From Trichobilharzia regenti (lineage: Eukaryota > Platyhelminthes > Trematoda > Strigeidida > Schistosomatidae), in NCBI GenBank assembly GCA_944472135.2, contig OX235270.1, positions 148,133,632 through 148,197,631 of the forward strand: a DNA stretch of 64,000 bases. Reading direction: 5' to 3'. The notes under the pieces are model-generated. The model was not told where the DNA came from. It saw only the letters and a program-made list of their open reading frames with translations, and did not search any database. The translations under genes and the position numbers were made by a program. Positions 52,949 through 64,000 of the stretch are shown piece by piece; the stretch's first letter is position 1; every line of letters begins with the position of its first letter.

Positions 52949-53149
52949 TTTTTTTTTTTTTTTTTTTTAGATTTACAGCTTGATTCCACACTGTATTTTT
53001 GGTACAAGTATGGAATTTTCAGCATGGATATCGGTAGCCCAAATTTCGCAGGCCGACCATAGATATCAGGTGTGCGCCGGCGTGGGCTCGAACCCCGGAC
53101 CATGTGCATGGTCGGCGAGAATCCTAACCACTGTGCCACCGACGCACAT
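52949..53149 (-). mobile_element. tRNA-headed SINE (family B) with poly(A) tail
   Basis: Minus-strand head GTGCGTCGGTGGCACAGTGG at 53149, B-box GGGGTTCGAGCCC, body AATTTGGGCTACCGATATCC, then AATTCCATACTTGTACC and TGTGGAATCAAGCTG. It ends in a run of about 20 A (the T run at 52949-52968). Confidence 0.85.
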
Positions 53150-53375
53150 GTTTGTTCGTCATCTATATTCTACGATACAATGACATGAGCGTGTTGCCGT
53201 TCAGATTTGAAGTTATAGCTGATAGGAGGAGGTCAGCAAATGAACTCTGCGACGATTTTCCAACCTAGGGCTTCAACCTGAGAGGGGTTGTAGGCGTACC
53301 ACTGTAAGTCCTACAGTTCTTCAAAGGTTAGCGCATCAGTGAGCAGTCCAATGTGCTTGATGTGTGATTTTGTAC

Positions 53376-53770
53376 AGTCCTTCGTCGAACTGACTTTGCC
53401 CGACGATTTCTTTCATTCTTGTCAGCATGCTCACGGCTGACTGATCTCCTAACTCGATGTTACGAAATAATTCATCTAGACGTTGTCGGTCCGTGAGAAC
53501 GTTTCTCCTGAGGAGGGATGCTTTGAGCAACTCGTACGAGTAACTTACCTCGGGACTGAACATCTGTGATGTTACGTACTGGCTGAATTCCCGCGGTAGG
53601 GCGTGAATAACTGCAAGTAACTGTGAACGTTGATCGGTTATCCCATGCTCACAAAAATCTGCTTCAGCTAGCAGAAACCACGTTTCAGCATTATCTGGCC
53701 AGTATGGTACGAGCTGAATGGTTTTAGGAGTTGAGCGGATACGGATGACCTTGGGACTGAGATCACTCAT
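53376..53770 (-). pseudogene. Truncated second copy of the gypsy gag
   Basis: From ATG 53770 it matches the gag at 57775-58602 almost base for base, and breaks off at 53376, about 130 codons in. It lies downstream of the 3' LTR in the direction of transcription. It therefore looks like the start of a second element sharing that LTR, a tandem arrangement. Confidence 0.85.
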
Positions 53771-53882
53771 GACGAAAATTATGTCGAATAATATATGGTA
53801 CAAGAACAAATACAAAATGGAACGAACTCACCGGGGTTATATGTGGATCTATCGTGGATGAAGTTCGCGGTTGGGCTCACCA

Positions 53883-54183
53883 GTTTAAAGGTTTACGGAT
53901 ATCTCGTTCAACAACTTCTAATTAATTTATTCTCGCGTACCAAAGACAAAGCAAAAGCCAATAATTGATCGTCCAAACCAAGCGATATATTTAGAAGCCA
54001 AAACAAGCCGTTAGACGAACGCTTAGCTAGCTAGTGATCGTGCACGTGACACGACGAGGTACCAAATGGCGGGGATGCTTGACCGGAAGCCTTCAGCTAA
54101 ACAAGTCGACTTAAACAGTGGTGGTCAGCATCCAATGAGTGATTGCTGTGGTCAATAATTTTGGGGAATTATTTACCGCTACA
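53883..54183 (-). repeat. Ty3/gypsy LTR, 3' copy
   Basis: 301 bp, starting TGTAGCGG on the minus strand. It is nearly identical to 58715-59015. The purine-rich tract ACTAGGGGGGAGTG lies next to it at 54187-54200, as expected for the plus-strand primer. Confidence 0.85.
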
Positions 54184-54681
54184 GCTCACTCCCCCCTAGT
54201 GGGGTCGTGAGGACCCTAAGACAGAACCAGCCGGAAGAAAAAAACTCGATGGTTCCCTTTCGGGTGAAAAAATCTTCCGAGCGGCTTGGTCGTATGCCTA
54301 CTGGTTTGTCTGCCTATGCTAATAGGGTGTTTGTACATAGCTTCCTGGTTGTTGTTCGTTGGATTCCGTGCTTCGTTTGTTTCCTGTCCAGTGCCCGTCG
54401 CACCTGGAAAAGAAAACAAGAACGCTAAGAACCATGTCGAGGAAAATGTACGAAATGAGCTTTTTGGTTAAAAAAAATTGTGTGCATTTACTATACAGTA
54501 AAATAATGCTAAGTTCAGAACATCGAGAAAAAAAATACATCTAATTAATTTTTTGTGTATGTTACATGAACTGTTAAAAAAAAATTTTGTGTTCGGTGGT
54601 ACTGTATATAAAAAAAATTTATACGTCAAAAAAAATAGTCAGTACCACAAACGAATGAGTTGCGTGAATCACACGACTTCG
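54184..54681 (-). other. Gypsy 3' untranslated region
   Basis: It lies between the pol end and the polypurine tract. It has several A-rich runs and no supported coding frame. No envelope gene is present. Confidence 0.6.
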
Positions 54682-57600
54682 TTAAGTCAAATAAGTGTGC
54701 AGATATTCTGGGAACCTTACGGTGCGTCCAGAACGGGTTTTCTTGGGAGGCTCGATAGAAGGTTCGGTAGCTGTCGCTGTGCTAGCGACTTCATCGATGT
54801 CTACACGATCTTCTGTTACTTGTGGATTTTGGGGTACGTTGAGCTCTATGCTAATAGGATTACCCTCCAAGTAAGCCGGTTTCAGACGGTCAATGCTGAC
54901 GGTGTCCTCGCGGCCGTTTTTGTCCAAGACAAAGAATTTATCAGAACGTTTAATTACCTTATAAGGTCCGTCATATGGGGGTTCCAGGGGTCTGCGCACA
55001 GAGTCGCGACGAACAAATACATGTGAAGAAGTTTTCAAACACGGATGAACGAAAACATCAATGGACTGTGGGCGAAGGGGAGCAGGTTTAACTGAACGCA
55101 TTGCGTTTGTAAGCCTGCTGACGTATGAAGCGTGATCTACCACTGGTGGGAAGCTCGAGGGAGAAACAAATTCACCAGGCAGTCGCAGTGTCGTGCCATA
55201 TACTAGCTCGGCGCTAGTACAACCAGCATCGGTTTTCAAGGCGTTTCGTATCCCTAGGAGAACTAACGGAGGGATTCAGTCCAATGGGTGGTGTTTGCAG
55301 CTGACAGACCAGCTTTCAGCTGTCTGTGTAGACGTTCTACCATACCATTAGCTTGAGGATGGTAGGCTGTTGTTCGAAATCGCATGCAACCTATGATTTT
55401 AGTCAGGGCAAAGAATAAGCCACTTTCGAATTGCCGCCCGCGATCAGTTGTTATGGAAGATGGGCATCCAAAGTTAGCAATCCATCTTTCTACGAAGACG
55501 CGTGCGACTGTTTCAGCAGATACATCCTTGATGGGTACTGCTTCCGGCCATCGTGTGAAGCGATCGATGCAAGTTAAAATATAAGTATATCCATGTGATT
55601 CAGGAAGGGGACCAACCAAATCTATATGGACGTGTTCGAAACGAGCGTCAGGGAGAAGAAAGGTGCCAAGTGGGCTTTTGGTGTGTCTTATCACCTTGCA
55701 CTTTTGACAAGCTAAGCACGTGCGTGCCCATTCCCTTACTTCTTTATTAATGCCAGGCCAACAAAACCGACTAGTTACGAGCTTGACAGTAGTTCGAATA
55801 CCTGGGTGAGATAAGCCATGCAACGTATTGAAGACGTTACGGCGATAACTTTTAGGCACGATGGGGCGAGGAGTACTCGTGGAAATGTCACATAGAATAG
55901 TATCTCTTCCCATACCTAAGGGTTTCTCAGCTAATTGTAGAGTTGTTTTCGACAACTCATGTTGAAGCTCGGTGTCTTCTTTTTGAAGACGAGCCAGTTT
56001 TACAAGGTCTATGCCGTCGATTTGGGTGAAAGAACAAACGCGCGACAAGGCATCTGCCACAGTGTTGTTTACTCCGGATACATGGCGAATATCTGATGTA
56101 AACTGTGAGACGTAATCCAGTTGTCGTGATTTCCTGGGTGAATACTTATCTGAAGGTGAGTTCAGAGAGTACGTCAGAGGTTTGTGATCAGTAAAAATTA
56201 TGAATTCACGACCCTCTACCGAATGTCTAAAATGTCGTATAGCACAGTACATAGCCAGAAGTTCTCTGCCGAATGTGCTGTACTTCGTTTCAGCTAATTG
56301 AAGGCGCCTCGAGAAAAAGGCGAGTGGTTGCCACTCATTGTCAACTAGCTGTTGTAGAACTGCGCCGATTGCAGTGTTTGATGCATCAACCGAGATACTT
56401 AACGGTGCCGTTGGATCCTGATACATCAGAAGTGTGGCATTCGAGCAGACGCGTCAAGTTCTATGGACTTGTTATTCCCTCGAAGGAGGTCTGTCAATGG
56501 CTGAATCAAAGAGGCACAGTTGGGAATAAAGCGTCGATAATAACTTACTAAGCCGTTAAAAGTGCGGAGACTTTTCACCGTCTGTGGCTCTGGAAAGTTC
56601 AGTATAGCCTCGACCTTAGTAGCCAGTGGGCGAATGCCCTTGCAGTCAATAGTGTGACCCAGGAAGTCGAGTGAGTCAACACCGATTTGACACTTTTGAA
56701 TATTAATGGTAACACCATGTTGGCGTAACCTTTCAAATGCCAAGTCCAAGTGCCTAAGGTGAGTTTCCTTGTCTGGACTGGCAATGAGGCAGTCGTCTAA
56801 GTATGCGTATACAAAGTCGAGACCGCGAAATACTTCGTCAATGAAGCGTTGGAATGTTTGGGCTGCATTCCGAAGACCGAATGGCATACGTAGAAATTCA
56901 AAAAGTCCGAAAGGCGTAATGATAGCCGTTTTCGGGATGTCTTCTGTTGCCATCGGGATTTGGTTATACGCTTTAACCAAGTCGATTTTGGAGAATATAG
57001 TCGCGCCGGATAAGGTTGCCGTCAAGTCGTGTATATGAGGCAACGGGTAGCAATCAGGGGTTGTTTTGGCATTCACTCGCCGGTAATCACCGGTGGGTCG
57101 CCAATCGTTGCTATCCTTTTTCGGAACCATATGAAGTGGGGATGCCCATGGGCTATTCGAAGGTCGAATGATGCCAAGGCTAAGCATATGGTCAAATTCA
57201 TTCCTGGCGATTCTCAGTTTGTCAGGAGCTAATCGTCGTGCTTTAGATGTCACAGGTTGTCCTGTGGTAATGATGTGGTGCATAACATTGCTGGTTATGC
57301 ACGGTAGGTCGTTCGACGGGCAATTAAGTTCCGGATACTTGTCAACGATAGGTTGAAAAGTTGGATCAAGGATTGCCTTTATCTTAACGGGTGACAGACT
57401 AGGGCCTATGTAGCTGATGCCTTTGATAGACAGACTAGTAGTATTGTCAATCAGTCGTTTTCGGCGGACGTCTACGAGTAAATCATGATGATTAAGTAGG
57501 TCCGTGCCAATGATGGGCATTGTAACGTCAGCGAGAAGGAAAATCCACCGAATAGGTTTGCGTAAACCTACGTTCAGATAGACGTATTTCCTACCAAAGG

Positions 57601-57780
57601 TTGCGATTGGTTTTCCATTTGCAGCCTGTAAGTTGAAGGTAGGTTCCTTCTGTCGATCTGCTGCTGTAGCAGGAAGGACGCTGACTTCGGCGCCTGTGTC
57701 GACTAAGTATCGAGTCTGGCTTATCACATCATGGATGTAAAGTAGGCGGCTAGTGCCACCGGCGACGGTTGCCGCTAACG
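54682..57780 (-). pseudogene. Gypsy pol: protease, RT, RNase H, integrase; two frameshifts
   Basis: The protease motif [13 protein letters not shown] lies near 57700. The RT catalytic [12 protein letters not shown] is near 56800, preceded by [15 protein letters not shown]. RNase H starts [15 protein letters not shown] near 56390, with a later [11 protein letters not shown]. Integrase has the HHCC finger ([12 protein letters not shown], then CLACQKCK) near 55800-55700 and [49 protein letters not shown]. The frame changes near 56426 and again near 55250. The protease frame overlaps gag and is offset by -1, the usual gypsy arrangement. Confidence 0.9.
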
Positions 57781-58602
57781 CGTGCCGGCGGGATAGTTTC
57801 CCGCAGACTTTGAGACATTTCCGAAGTTACAAGGCTTACGGCAACACTTCGCTTCTTGGCCATAGGTGTTGTGGTACCAGCACCAGTCAGGGTTTTTCAG
57901 TGAACGTGGTTTGGACTTAGATCGACCACGCGAGTTCCTGCGTTGAGGAGATTTAGGACGACGGTCGGAGGATTTAGAATGCATGTTTGACCTAAACATC
58001 TGCTGGATGGAGTTGCATAACTCTATCATTGCAGGATCCTTACTCGAAGTCTGCTTAGTCATCGAGCATATTTCGGGAACAGACCGTTTGGTAATCTCTA
58101 GAATCCTATCTGCAGTAATAGCTAAGTCCTCTATTACAGTACCCTGAAGTGTCACAAGTACGGTCTGTACAGACTGTGGCAACTTGGATAAGAAGAGTTC
58201 TCTAAATAGTCCTTCGTCGAACTGACTTTGGCCGACGATTTCTTTCATTCTTGTCAGCATGCTCACGGCTGACTGATCTCCTAACTCGATGTTACGAAAT
58301 AATTCATCTAGACGTTGTCGGTCCGTGAGAACGTTTCTCCTGAGGAGGGATGCTTTGAGCAACTCGTACGAGTTACTTACCTCGGGACTGAACATCTGTG
58401 ATGTTACGTACTTGCTGAATTCCCGCGGTAGGGCGTGAATAACTGCAAGTAACTGTGAACGTTGATCGGTTATCCCATGCTCACAAAAATCTGCTTCAGC
58501 TAGCAGAAACCACGTTTCAGCATTATCTGGCCAGTATGGTACGAGCTGAATGGTTTTAGGAGTTGAGCGGATACGGATGACCTTGGGACTAAGATCACTC
58601 AT
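57775..58602 (-). CDS. Gypsy gag with CHCC zinc motif
   Basis: The likely start is ATG 58602-58600 ([12 protein letters not shown]). An in-frame leader upstream lacks an ATG. Capsid-like segments are [19 protein letters not shown] and [21 protein letters not shown] basic Arg/Ser-rich stretch ([15 protein letters not shown]) precedes [19 protein letters not shown], a C-x2-H-x8-C-x4-C-like finger. About 275 residues. The frame is intact, unlike pol. Confidence 0.85.
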   Translation of the reverse strand: MSDLSPKVIRIRSTPKTIQLVPYWPDNAETWFLLAEADFCEHGITDQRSQLLAVIHALPREFSKYVTSQMFSPEVSNSYELLKASLLRRNVLTDRQRLDELFRNIELGDQSAVSMLTRMKEIVGQSQFDEGLFRELFLSKLPQSVQTVLVTLQGTVIEDLAITADRILEITKRSVPEICSMTKQTSSKDPAMIELCNSIQQMFRSNMHSKSSDRRPKSPQRRNSRGRSKSKPRSLKNPDWCWYHNTYGQEAKCCRKPCNFGNVSKSAGNYPAGTR

Positions 58603-58714
58603 GACGAAAATTATGTCGAATAATATATGGTACAAGAACAAATACAAAATGGAACGAACTCACCGGGGTTATCTGCGGATTTATCGTGGATGAAGTTCGC
58701 GGTTGGGCTCACCA

Positions 58715-59015
58715 GTTTAAAGGTTTACGGATATCTCGTTCAACAACTTCTAATTAATTTATTCTCGCGTACCAAAGACAAAGCAAAAGCCAATAATTGA
58801 TCGTCCAAACCAAGCGATATATTTAGAAGCCAAAACAAGCCGTTAGACGAACGCTTAGCTAGCTAGTGATCGTGCACGTGACACGACGAGGTACCAAATG
58901 GCGGGGATGCTTGACCGGAAGCCTTCAGCTAAACAAGTCGACTTAAACAGTGGTGGTCAGCATCCAATGAGTGATTGCTGTGGTCAATAATTTTGGGGAA
59001 TTATTTACCGCTACA
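58715..59015 (-). repeat. Ty3/gypsy LTR, 5' copy
   Basis: 301 bp. On the plus strand it ends GCTACA at 59015 and begins just after ACCA (58711-58714), which is the complement of the primer-binding site. Confidence 0.85.
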
Positions 59016-59880
59016 TGCTGATTGTACGTATGTTTGTGTTAAATAATTGTGTGAGTTCCAATTATTGTAATTGTTGGTTTATCTTGTTTGTGTCCGGACA
59101 TTCCACAACTTACAATCGTCAACCTGTGAAGGGTTGTAGGCATACTGGTGTAAGTCCCGCGATTCATCAAAGTAATACCACCAAGACATGATCCGCGAGG
59201 TTATTTGTACTATTTGTATATATGTGTGGTGTGTCATATCAATTTGTGATTTTGGATTAATTGTATTTACTCGTTGTTTTCGTACCATGTTGTTATTGCA
59301 TAATTTTGTTAAAATTTTCGTCGTGATTACTTCTGAAGTTGGTTCGAGTCTTCTACATCCATGAATGAATTGATTGATGTTAGAGACAGCAGATGGGTCG
59401 TATACGCCGGGGAGGCTAGGCTATTGCTGAGAATGAAATGCACACGGAGATAATTGTTAGCTGCGGTCCGACACGCCGGGGAGAGAGAGTGTAGACGACT
59501 GAGGCTCGCATGCGTCACCGCTACTAGAACTGCGGCAGAATGAGTGACAAGCGATTTCAGTGGTAATTGGTAGTGAGTAATTAAGAGGATGTGCGTAGAG
59601 TATCGTGAGGTGGTGCTATGGTCACTTTGCATTCTGCGGGAGTCATTCTAGCAAGTAGCGATTGTGTTGCAAGATGTCAAGAGGAGAGGTCTCTGTCTGG
59701 ACGCGCAGGTCGTCATTGATGTGTGAGATTGTGCTGTGGGTACGCTTGTGGTGTGTTGGCTTTTCTGTTTGTTTTCCATTTCAGCTCTGTCCGTGTGACC
59801 CAGGTTCTCGCAATGGCATCCAAGTCGACGTGCATTGGTCGTGAAGGAAAAAATCGATGGATTCACTTATTGGCGGGGAG
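59016..59880 (+). other. BEL 3' internal remnant
   Basis: No intact frame. The segment near 59110-59170 (GGGTTGTAGGCATAC, GTAAGTCC, TTCATCAAAG) resembles 53270-53330 on the other side of the gypsy element. GGCGGGGAG at 59872-59880 is the likely polypurine tract of the adjacent LTR. Confidence 0.5.
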
Positions 59881-60239
59881 TGTCAATGGAGTTGAAGATT
59901 GAACGATCAATTCATGGTTGTTTGCTCAAAAACAACTTCCCCGATTTTCGTAGAGGCATCAATGCACCAATCATCGTCTCATCGGTCGCTGTTCAGAAAG
60001 AAGTCAGGAGAAAACCGTCAGAAGTAATATTGTGATTTATTATTGTAATATTTGTTCGTATACCTTAGTTGTAAAGTTGGCTATATGTTGGTGTTAGAAC
60101 AAAGAATTCTCGAGTTGCCAATCTGTGTTCTGGTTTTTGCGTCCGTTCGTACTAAGCGTTTCTGAGAAGCTTCGAGGAGCAGCGTGAGTCCCAGCGTATC
60201 AAGAGCTGGGCACTAACGGTTTACGAGACGTGGCTGACA
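59881..60239 (+). repeat. BEL/Pao LTR (3' copy)
   Basis: 359 bp, starting TGTCAATG and ending CTGACA. Same length as the copy at 50643-51001 and differing at few positions. Confidence 0.85.
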
Positions 60240-60899
60240 GCTTGTATCCAGTCAAATTCTTGAGGCTAAAGAGCAATCTATCACAAAGCAACCATGGAGA
60301 ATTTTTTAGTTTTATGGTTTACAATTATCAGAGTTAACTCGTTTGATGTTGGTCTAATTTTGGTTTGTATTTTATGCATTCATACCTGTTTATCGGTTTT
60401 TTCTATTTTGATAATATAACGGCATTTCACACACTTATCAGTTTTTGAAAAATTAATATAATCTTTACCTATATAATATTCAAATTTATTAAAAGAGTTA
60501 GTACTGTTAAGAGAGTAGCATCAAATATTCAGCAAGTCACTAAAAACATTAGTCCTGACGATGAATTTGCACTAAGATCAATCGATACACCAGGAGTTAT
60601 AGTATCAAACTTAGTGGAAGAGCTAGTCGATAACGTAGCCCGTAACACTAGTGATCTAAATAGCCTTCAGAAATGCATAACAGACCTGCAGGATAAATTT
60701 GAAAGTATCACTCTTTTCATCCAACTTTGTGATCCATCGCAAGAAATTTGCCTAGACTCATTTCTCAAATCTGAGCGCCTGCTAGACTTTTTGATTGCAG
60801 AGGCTGTAAAGAGGGTCATGTCCTCATATAATGTCTTAGGATATAACATACCAGACAATTCCCCTATTGTCAAACTTAAAGCAATCTGTCCACAGACGT

Positions 60900-61219
60900 T
60901 GTCAATGTAGTTGAAGATTGAACGATCAATTCTTGGTTGTTTGCTTAAAATCAACTTCACCAATTTTCGCGGAGGCATCAATACGACAGTCATCGTCTCA
61001 TCGATCGCTGTTCAGAAAGAAGAGTGAAACATCGTCAGAAACCTTAGTTCGCTTATTCCTTTTATATGTTGGTGTAACAATAAACAAATCTCAAGCGGCA
61101 GATCGGTGTTTTGGTTTTTTCGTCCGTTATAACTAAGCGTTTCCGAAATCTTCGAAGAACAGCGTGAGCCCGAGCGTAGCGAGAGCTGGGCATTAACGGT
61201 TTATGAGACGTGATTGACA
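60900..61219 (+). repeat. Solo BEL/Pao LTR with 5-bp target duplication
   Basis: 320 bp, ends TGTCAATG and ATTGACA, flanked by GACGT on both sides (60895-60899 and 61220-61224). It is related to but clearly diverged from the other two LTRs. It arose by LTR-LTR recombination after insertion into the LINE ORF1. Confidence 0.9.
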
Positions 61220-61498
61220 GACGTGTAACACTTCAGTGTCTGACTGCCAGGTTCTGCGTCTTCGTAAGAAATCTGCAAATCACCCATGTCGTGTTCTCTT
61301 CAAATTTAAGTCTGTTGACCTAGCTAAGAACTTTTTGGAGTCTTGTAAAATTCTTGGCTCCTCAGCACCCTACAGCAATATCGAGATTGTACCTGATTTA
61401 ACTTCTTGCCAAAGACGATGCCGCGCAGATAAACTAAATGAAGATAACCCCAATAAGACAACCGTTGTTTATACTTCTCTCGTTGTATTGCCTAATGA

Positions 61499-61680
61499 CC
61501 TGATTACAGCTTGATTCCACACTGTATTTTTGGTACAAGTATGGAATTTTCAGCATGGATATCGATGTCCCAAATTTCGCAGGCCGACCATAGATATTAG
61601 GTGTACGTCGGCAGCGGATCGAACCTCGGACAATTTTCATGTTCGGCAAGAGTCCTAACCACTGTGCCACGGACGCACAA
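61499..61680 (-). mobile_element. tRNA-headed SINE (family B)
   Basis: Minus-strand head TGTGCGTCCGTGGCACAGTG near 61680, B-box GGTTCGATCC, body as in 52949-53149, ending CAAGCTGTAATCAGG without a poly(A) run. It is inserted in LINE ORF1. Confidence 0.8.
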
Positions 61681-62959
61681 TAATATCGCATGCAAAAACT
61701 AACAGTAGTCAAGTAACTGTTGAAGACTCAGTTTTAAATACTGAAATCGCAGGCATAGAAATGTCAACAGATCGTAGCATTGACGTGCATCGCGATCATA
61801 CTGGCACGAATTCCAAACCCTCGAAAAAGTCTAAGCTGAATTCAGTTGTACACTTTGGATCTCTCCGGAAGTCTTTTACCGTACAACCTTTTAGCGCGGC
61901 TACTGTGCAGCAGCAATCACATGTGGCCACATAGGTTGGCGTTGATTCCAGGCGATATGATAAACTTCCTATTTTCGTAAGGAACACAAAAAGAACTGTT
62001 GAGACTACTCATCAGAATTCCAGTTTATCAAGGAATCCAACTATTCACCAGCAGCCGAAATTACACAAACCGACTAATATGGAAAAACCTAAACCGAACG
62101 GTAGACCCGGAACATTAGAGCCCACAAGTACGAAAGTTTGAAAAGGGTCCCCGGCTTATTCTACAGATGGACAGTCATCTAAACTTAGTCATGTTTCTCA
62201 AGTTAAACATAATTCACATACCATAGGAGCTTAATCATTTCCGACTTCCACTGACAGTCCTATGACAGCAAAAAACAATTGTCACATATTTCCCCAACCA
62301 CTTCGAGAACATGAAGTTGCTCAGCCGCTCACGAATGCACCCTCAACCATGATGCGCAGGAAACACCGGTCTGAGAATACAGACATTAGGTGCCCTGTCA
62401 TACTTCTCATGCCTTCAGTAGGGGAAACATGCCACCTGCAGCACAATGCTCATCATGGCCAAGGAAGTACTCTAACCAGACACAGGAATCTAAGTCATAT
62501 ACACACAGCAACACGCCGATCACACATTTCGGTTATAACCATGCAGATTCCACGGCTCTAGCTAACTCATATGACCAAAATTTTCTCCAGCGACAACTGG
62601 CAAAACGCCAGAGATCATGCACGTAGCACGCATGATATAAGACAGATTCCTTGCTGGTATAGCGAACACCATACAACAGGGAAACTGCTTCTTCCCCGGC
62701 AGACAGCAAACACCTTATACACACCCAATACCAACAGTAATACTCTAGATTATCATACTAGCGTCTCTCATGGCACGCAATATCTAAACAACCAACTACG
62801 CACGAGTGACTTCTCACAACCCATCCCTAAGTATCAAATTAAAGAAAACGTCTCTAGTGATCAAAAAGTTGCAATTAATGAGTCCGATGACGACTGCACG
62901 TATTCATTGGATAATCATGAAGTATTTTAATACGATATCGCCCATACACTATAACCACG

Positions 62960-63290
62960 TAGTCAAAGTCTATCCGTCATCCCCATAAATGCCAGATCAG
63001 TTCTCAATAAATACTTGGCATTATGTACGTTAGCCTCTATATGCAATCCGTTATTGATCATGATCACTGAAGCCTGGTGCTCAAGTGATATTACGGATGA
63101 TAGCTTATGGATTGATAAGTACAATCTTTTTCGAGGGGATAGAGAAACAGGTCGTGGGGGCGGAACACTTATATATGTTGTACAACCCATTTGTCCAACG
63201 CATTTTAGTCACCCTATTCAGTCACAACCTAATGACTCGGCGTGGATCGAAATAAAAGTTCTCAGAAGTAAACCTGTCCTCATAGGATCT
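62960..63290 (+). pseudogene. CR1-clade LINE ORF2, endonuclease N-terminus
   Basis: It encodes NARSVLNKYLALCTLAS, LLIMITEAWCSSDITDDSLW and FRGDRETGRGGGTLIYV, the start of a CR1 AP-like endonuclease with the catalytic Glu in TEAW. It stops at about 63290, where Penelope sequence begins. The reverse transcriptase is absent. Confidence 0.85.
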
Positions 63291-63296
63291 GGACAA

Positions 63297-64000
63297 AGAA
63301 TATTCTTTTCAATAATTTCTTACAATTAAAAATACAAAATTTGTGGTCGTTATCACGTATAGTTTGCTTACATCTCCTACACATAGCTGAAGCTTTTGCA
63401 ATAAGATCGACTAAACCGGAACTTTGTATCCGCAAAGAACACGTCCAGACGCTGTTTCTACCGTGGCCAAACTTGGATTGATGATTTTTCTTCTCATCAA
63501 GAAACCTCCATCCCCTTAACCCTCTTGGCTTTTTTACTTTACTTATTATTACAGTTATTACTATTCATCATAATTCACGCTCTTTATGCAAACATTCCCT
63601 CAATACTATAGAATTTTTCATTTATACGGACTTATTATTAGTGATGTTATCTGTTTTCTCAATATATGCCTCCACCTGTTTCATTTATCATATTTTTTAT
63701 TTCATTCTGAACCCCTCATTGCAGTCTTACTATCTCCTGTTTAAGACAGACCGCTTTGTACTAGCCACTCACCTGACACCGATAACCTTGAACTGATTTG
63801 TCAATTTTCCTACCCCACACTCTACAAATCTATTATGATCAATCATCACCATTTTCTCCAGTTTTACAATATTTTCTAATCGATTTCAGCCTAGCACGTT
63901 TGTCACACACACACAAATACGACTATTTATTTTGACACCCCATAACTAATCTGTTATTCTACGTTAAAAATCTGTCCTTATAGATTGTATATCCCAACCG
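63297..64000. mobile_element. Penelope-like element, running off the window
   Basis: 63297-63345 matches the outer end of the 26183-26673 palindrome, in inverted orientation. 63365-63481 (plus strand) encodes the end of a Penelope endonuclease: LHIAEAFAIRSTKPELCIRK, then LFLPWPNLD and a stop. The 3' part to 63830 is AT-rich; from 63830 it matches the spacer and inner right arm of the palindrome. The element continues beyond 64000. Confidence 0.8.

Larger units (their letters stand above)
53883..59015 (-). mobile_element. Ty3/gypsy retrotransposon, CsRn1/Boudicca-like
   Basis: On the minus strand: 5' LTR (58715-59015), a primer-binding site beginning TGGTGAGCCCAACCG (58714 downwards), gag, pol (protease, RT, RNase H, integrase), polypurine tract, 3' LTR. 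Gag ends in a CHCC-type zinc motif, a hallmark of the CsRn1/Kabuki group, to which schistosome Boudicca belongs. The LTRs are nearly identical, so the insertion is young, but pol has two frameshifts. Confidence 0.85.
50643..60239 (+). mobile_element. BEL/Pao retrotransposon, interrupted and lacking pol
   Basis: 5' LTR, leader, damaged gag (51121-52760), a SINE, a gypsy-type element (53376-59015), then a 3' part ending with the purine-rich GGCGGGGAG immediately before the 3' LTR (59881-60239). No BEL pol frame is found between, so the internal part was lost. I see no matching 5-bp target duplication outside the two LTRs, so the two ends may not come from a single insertion. Confidence 0.7.
60500..62930 (+). 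pseudogene. CR1-clade LINE ORF1, interrupted
   Basis: The first part (about 60520-60899) encodes a helical segment with LVEELVDNVARNTSDLNSLQ and ends SSYNVLGYNIPDNSP. The frame resumes after a solo LTR (60900-61219) with SVSDCQVLRLRKKSANHPCR, VLFKFKSVDLAKNFLESC, the nucleic-acid-binding domain typical of schistosome CR1-like ORF1 proteins. A SINE at 61499-61680 interrupts again, and the serine- and asparagine-rich C-terminal part has several stops. ORF1 proteins of this group bind element RNA. The family is judged by motif order. Confidence 0.7.

Noticed and set aside
53271..53335. Candidate target-site or LTR boundary because it recurs at 59115-59170
   Set aside because: The similarity is partial and not adjacent to the LTR ends, so it is more likely internal BEL sequence.

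Overview
The window looks like part of a parasitic flatworm genome, most likely a blood fluke (Schistosoma). It is AT-rich and intron-rich and crowded with mobile elements typical of schistosomes: tRNA-headed SINEs with a hammerhead ribozyme (Sm-alpha type), RTE-clade LINEs, CR1-clade LINEs, Penelope-like elements with GIY-YIG endonucleases, a CsRn1/Boudicca-like Ty3/gypsy element and a BEL/Pao element. Genus is inferred from these families; species cannot be told from the sequence.

The one clear host gene lies on the minus strand between 49317 (ATG) and 21735 (stop). Its exons resemble SAXO4/PPP1R32, a protein of ciliary and flagellar axonemes. The first three exons are separated by introns of 38-39 bases. 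Then a 16 kb intron, and several of 2-4 kb, are filled with retroelements. One short exon after exon 3 is not securely found. Fragments of other possible genes are single candidate exons: minus strand at 649-841, plus strand at 8473-8670 and 9623-9776.

Layout. 1-21 kb: SINEs of three families, degraded RTE copies, a Penelope copy (6.0-7.7 kb), a U6 snRNA-SINE chimera (9.1-9.4 kb) and a 1 kb element with inverted termini and an internal hammerhead (20.35-21.35 kb). 21.7-49.3 kb: the SAXO4-like gene, with more Penelope and RTE pieces, a 235-bp-arm palindrome at 26.2-26.7 kb, and at 33.1-38.1 kb an inverted Penelope dimer that holds a complete, intact RTE LINE. 49.6-50.5 kb: 3' end of a CR1 LINE. 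50.6-60.2 kb: a BEL/Pao element (two LTRs, damaged gag) interrupted by a SINE and a gypsy-type element. 60.5-63.3 kb: ORF1 and the start of ORF2 of a CR1 LINE, cut by a solo BEL LTR and a SINE. 63.3 kb to the end: another Penelope copy.

The most interesting theme is self-cleaving RNA. An HDV-like ribozyme starts exactly at the first base of the intact LINE. Hammerhead-type motifs sit in the Sm-alpha SINEs and, with a very short self-complementary helix III, in the inverted ends of several Penelope-like elements. I see no new defence, CRISPR or operon-like system.
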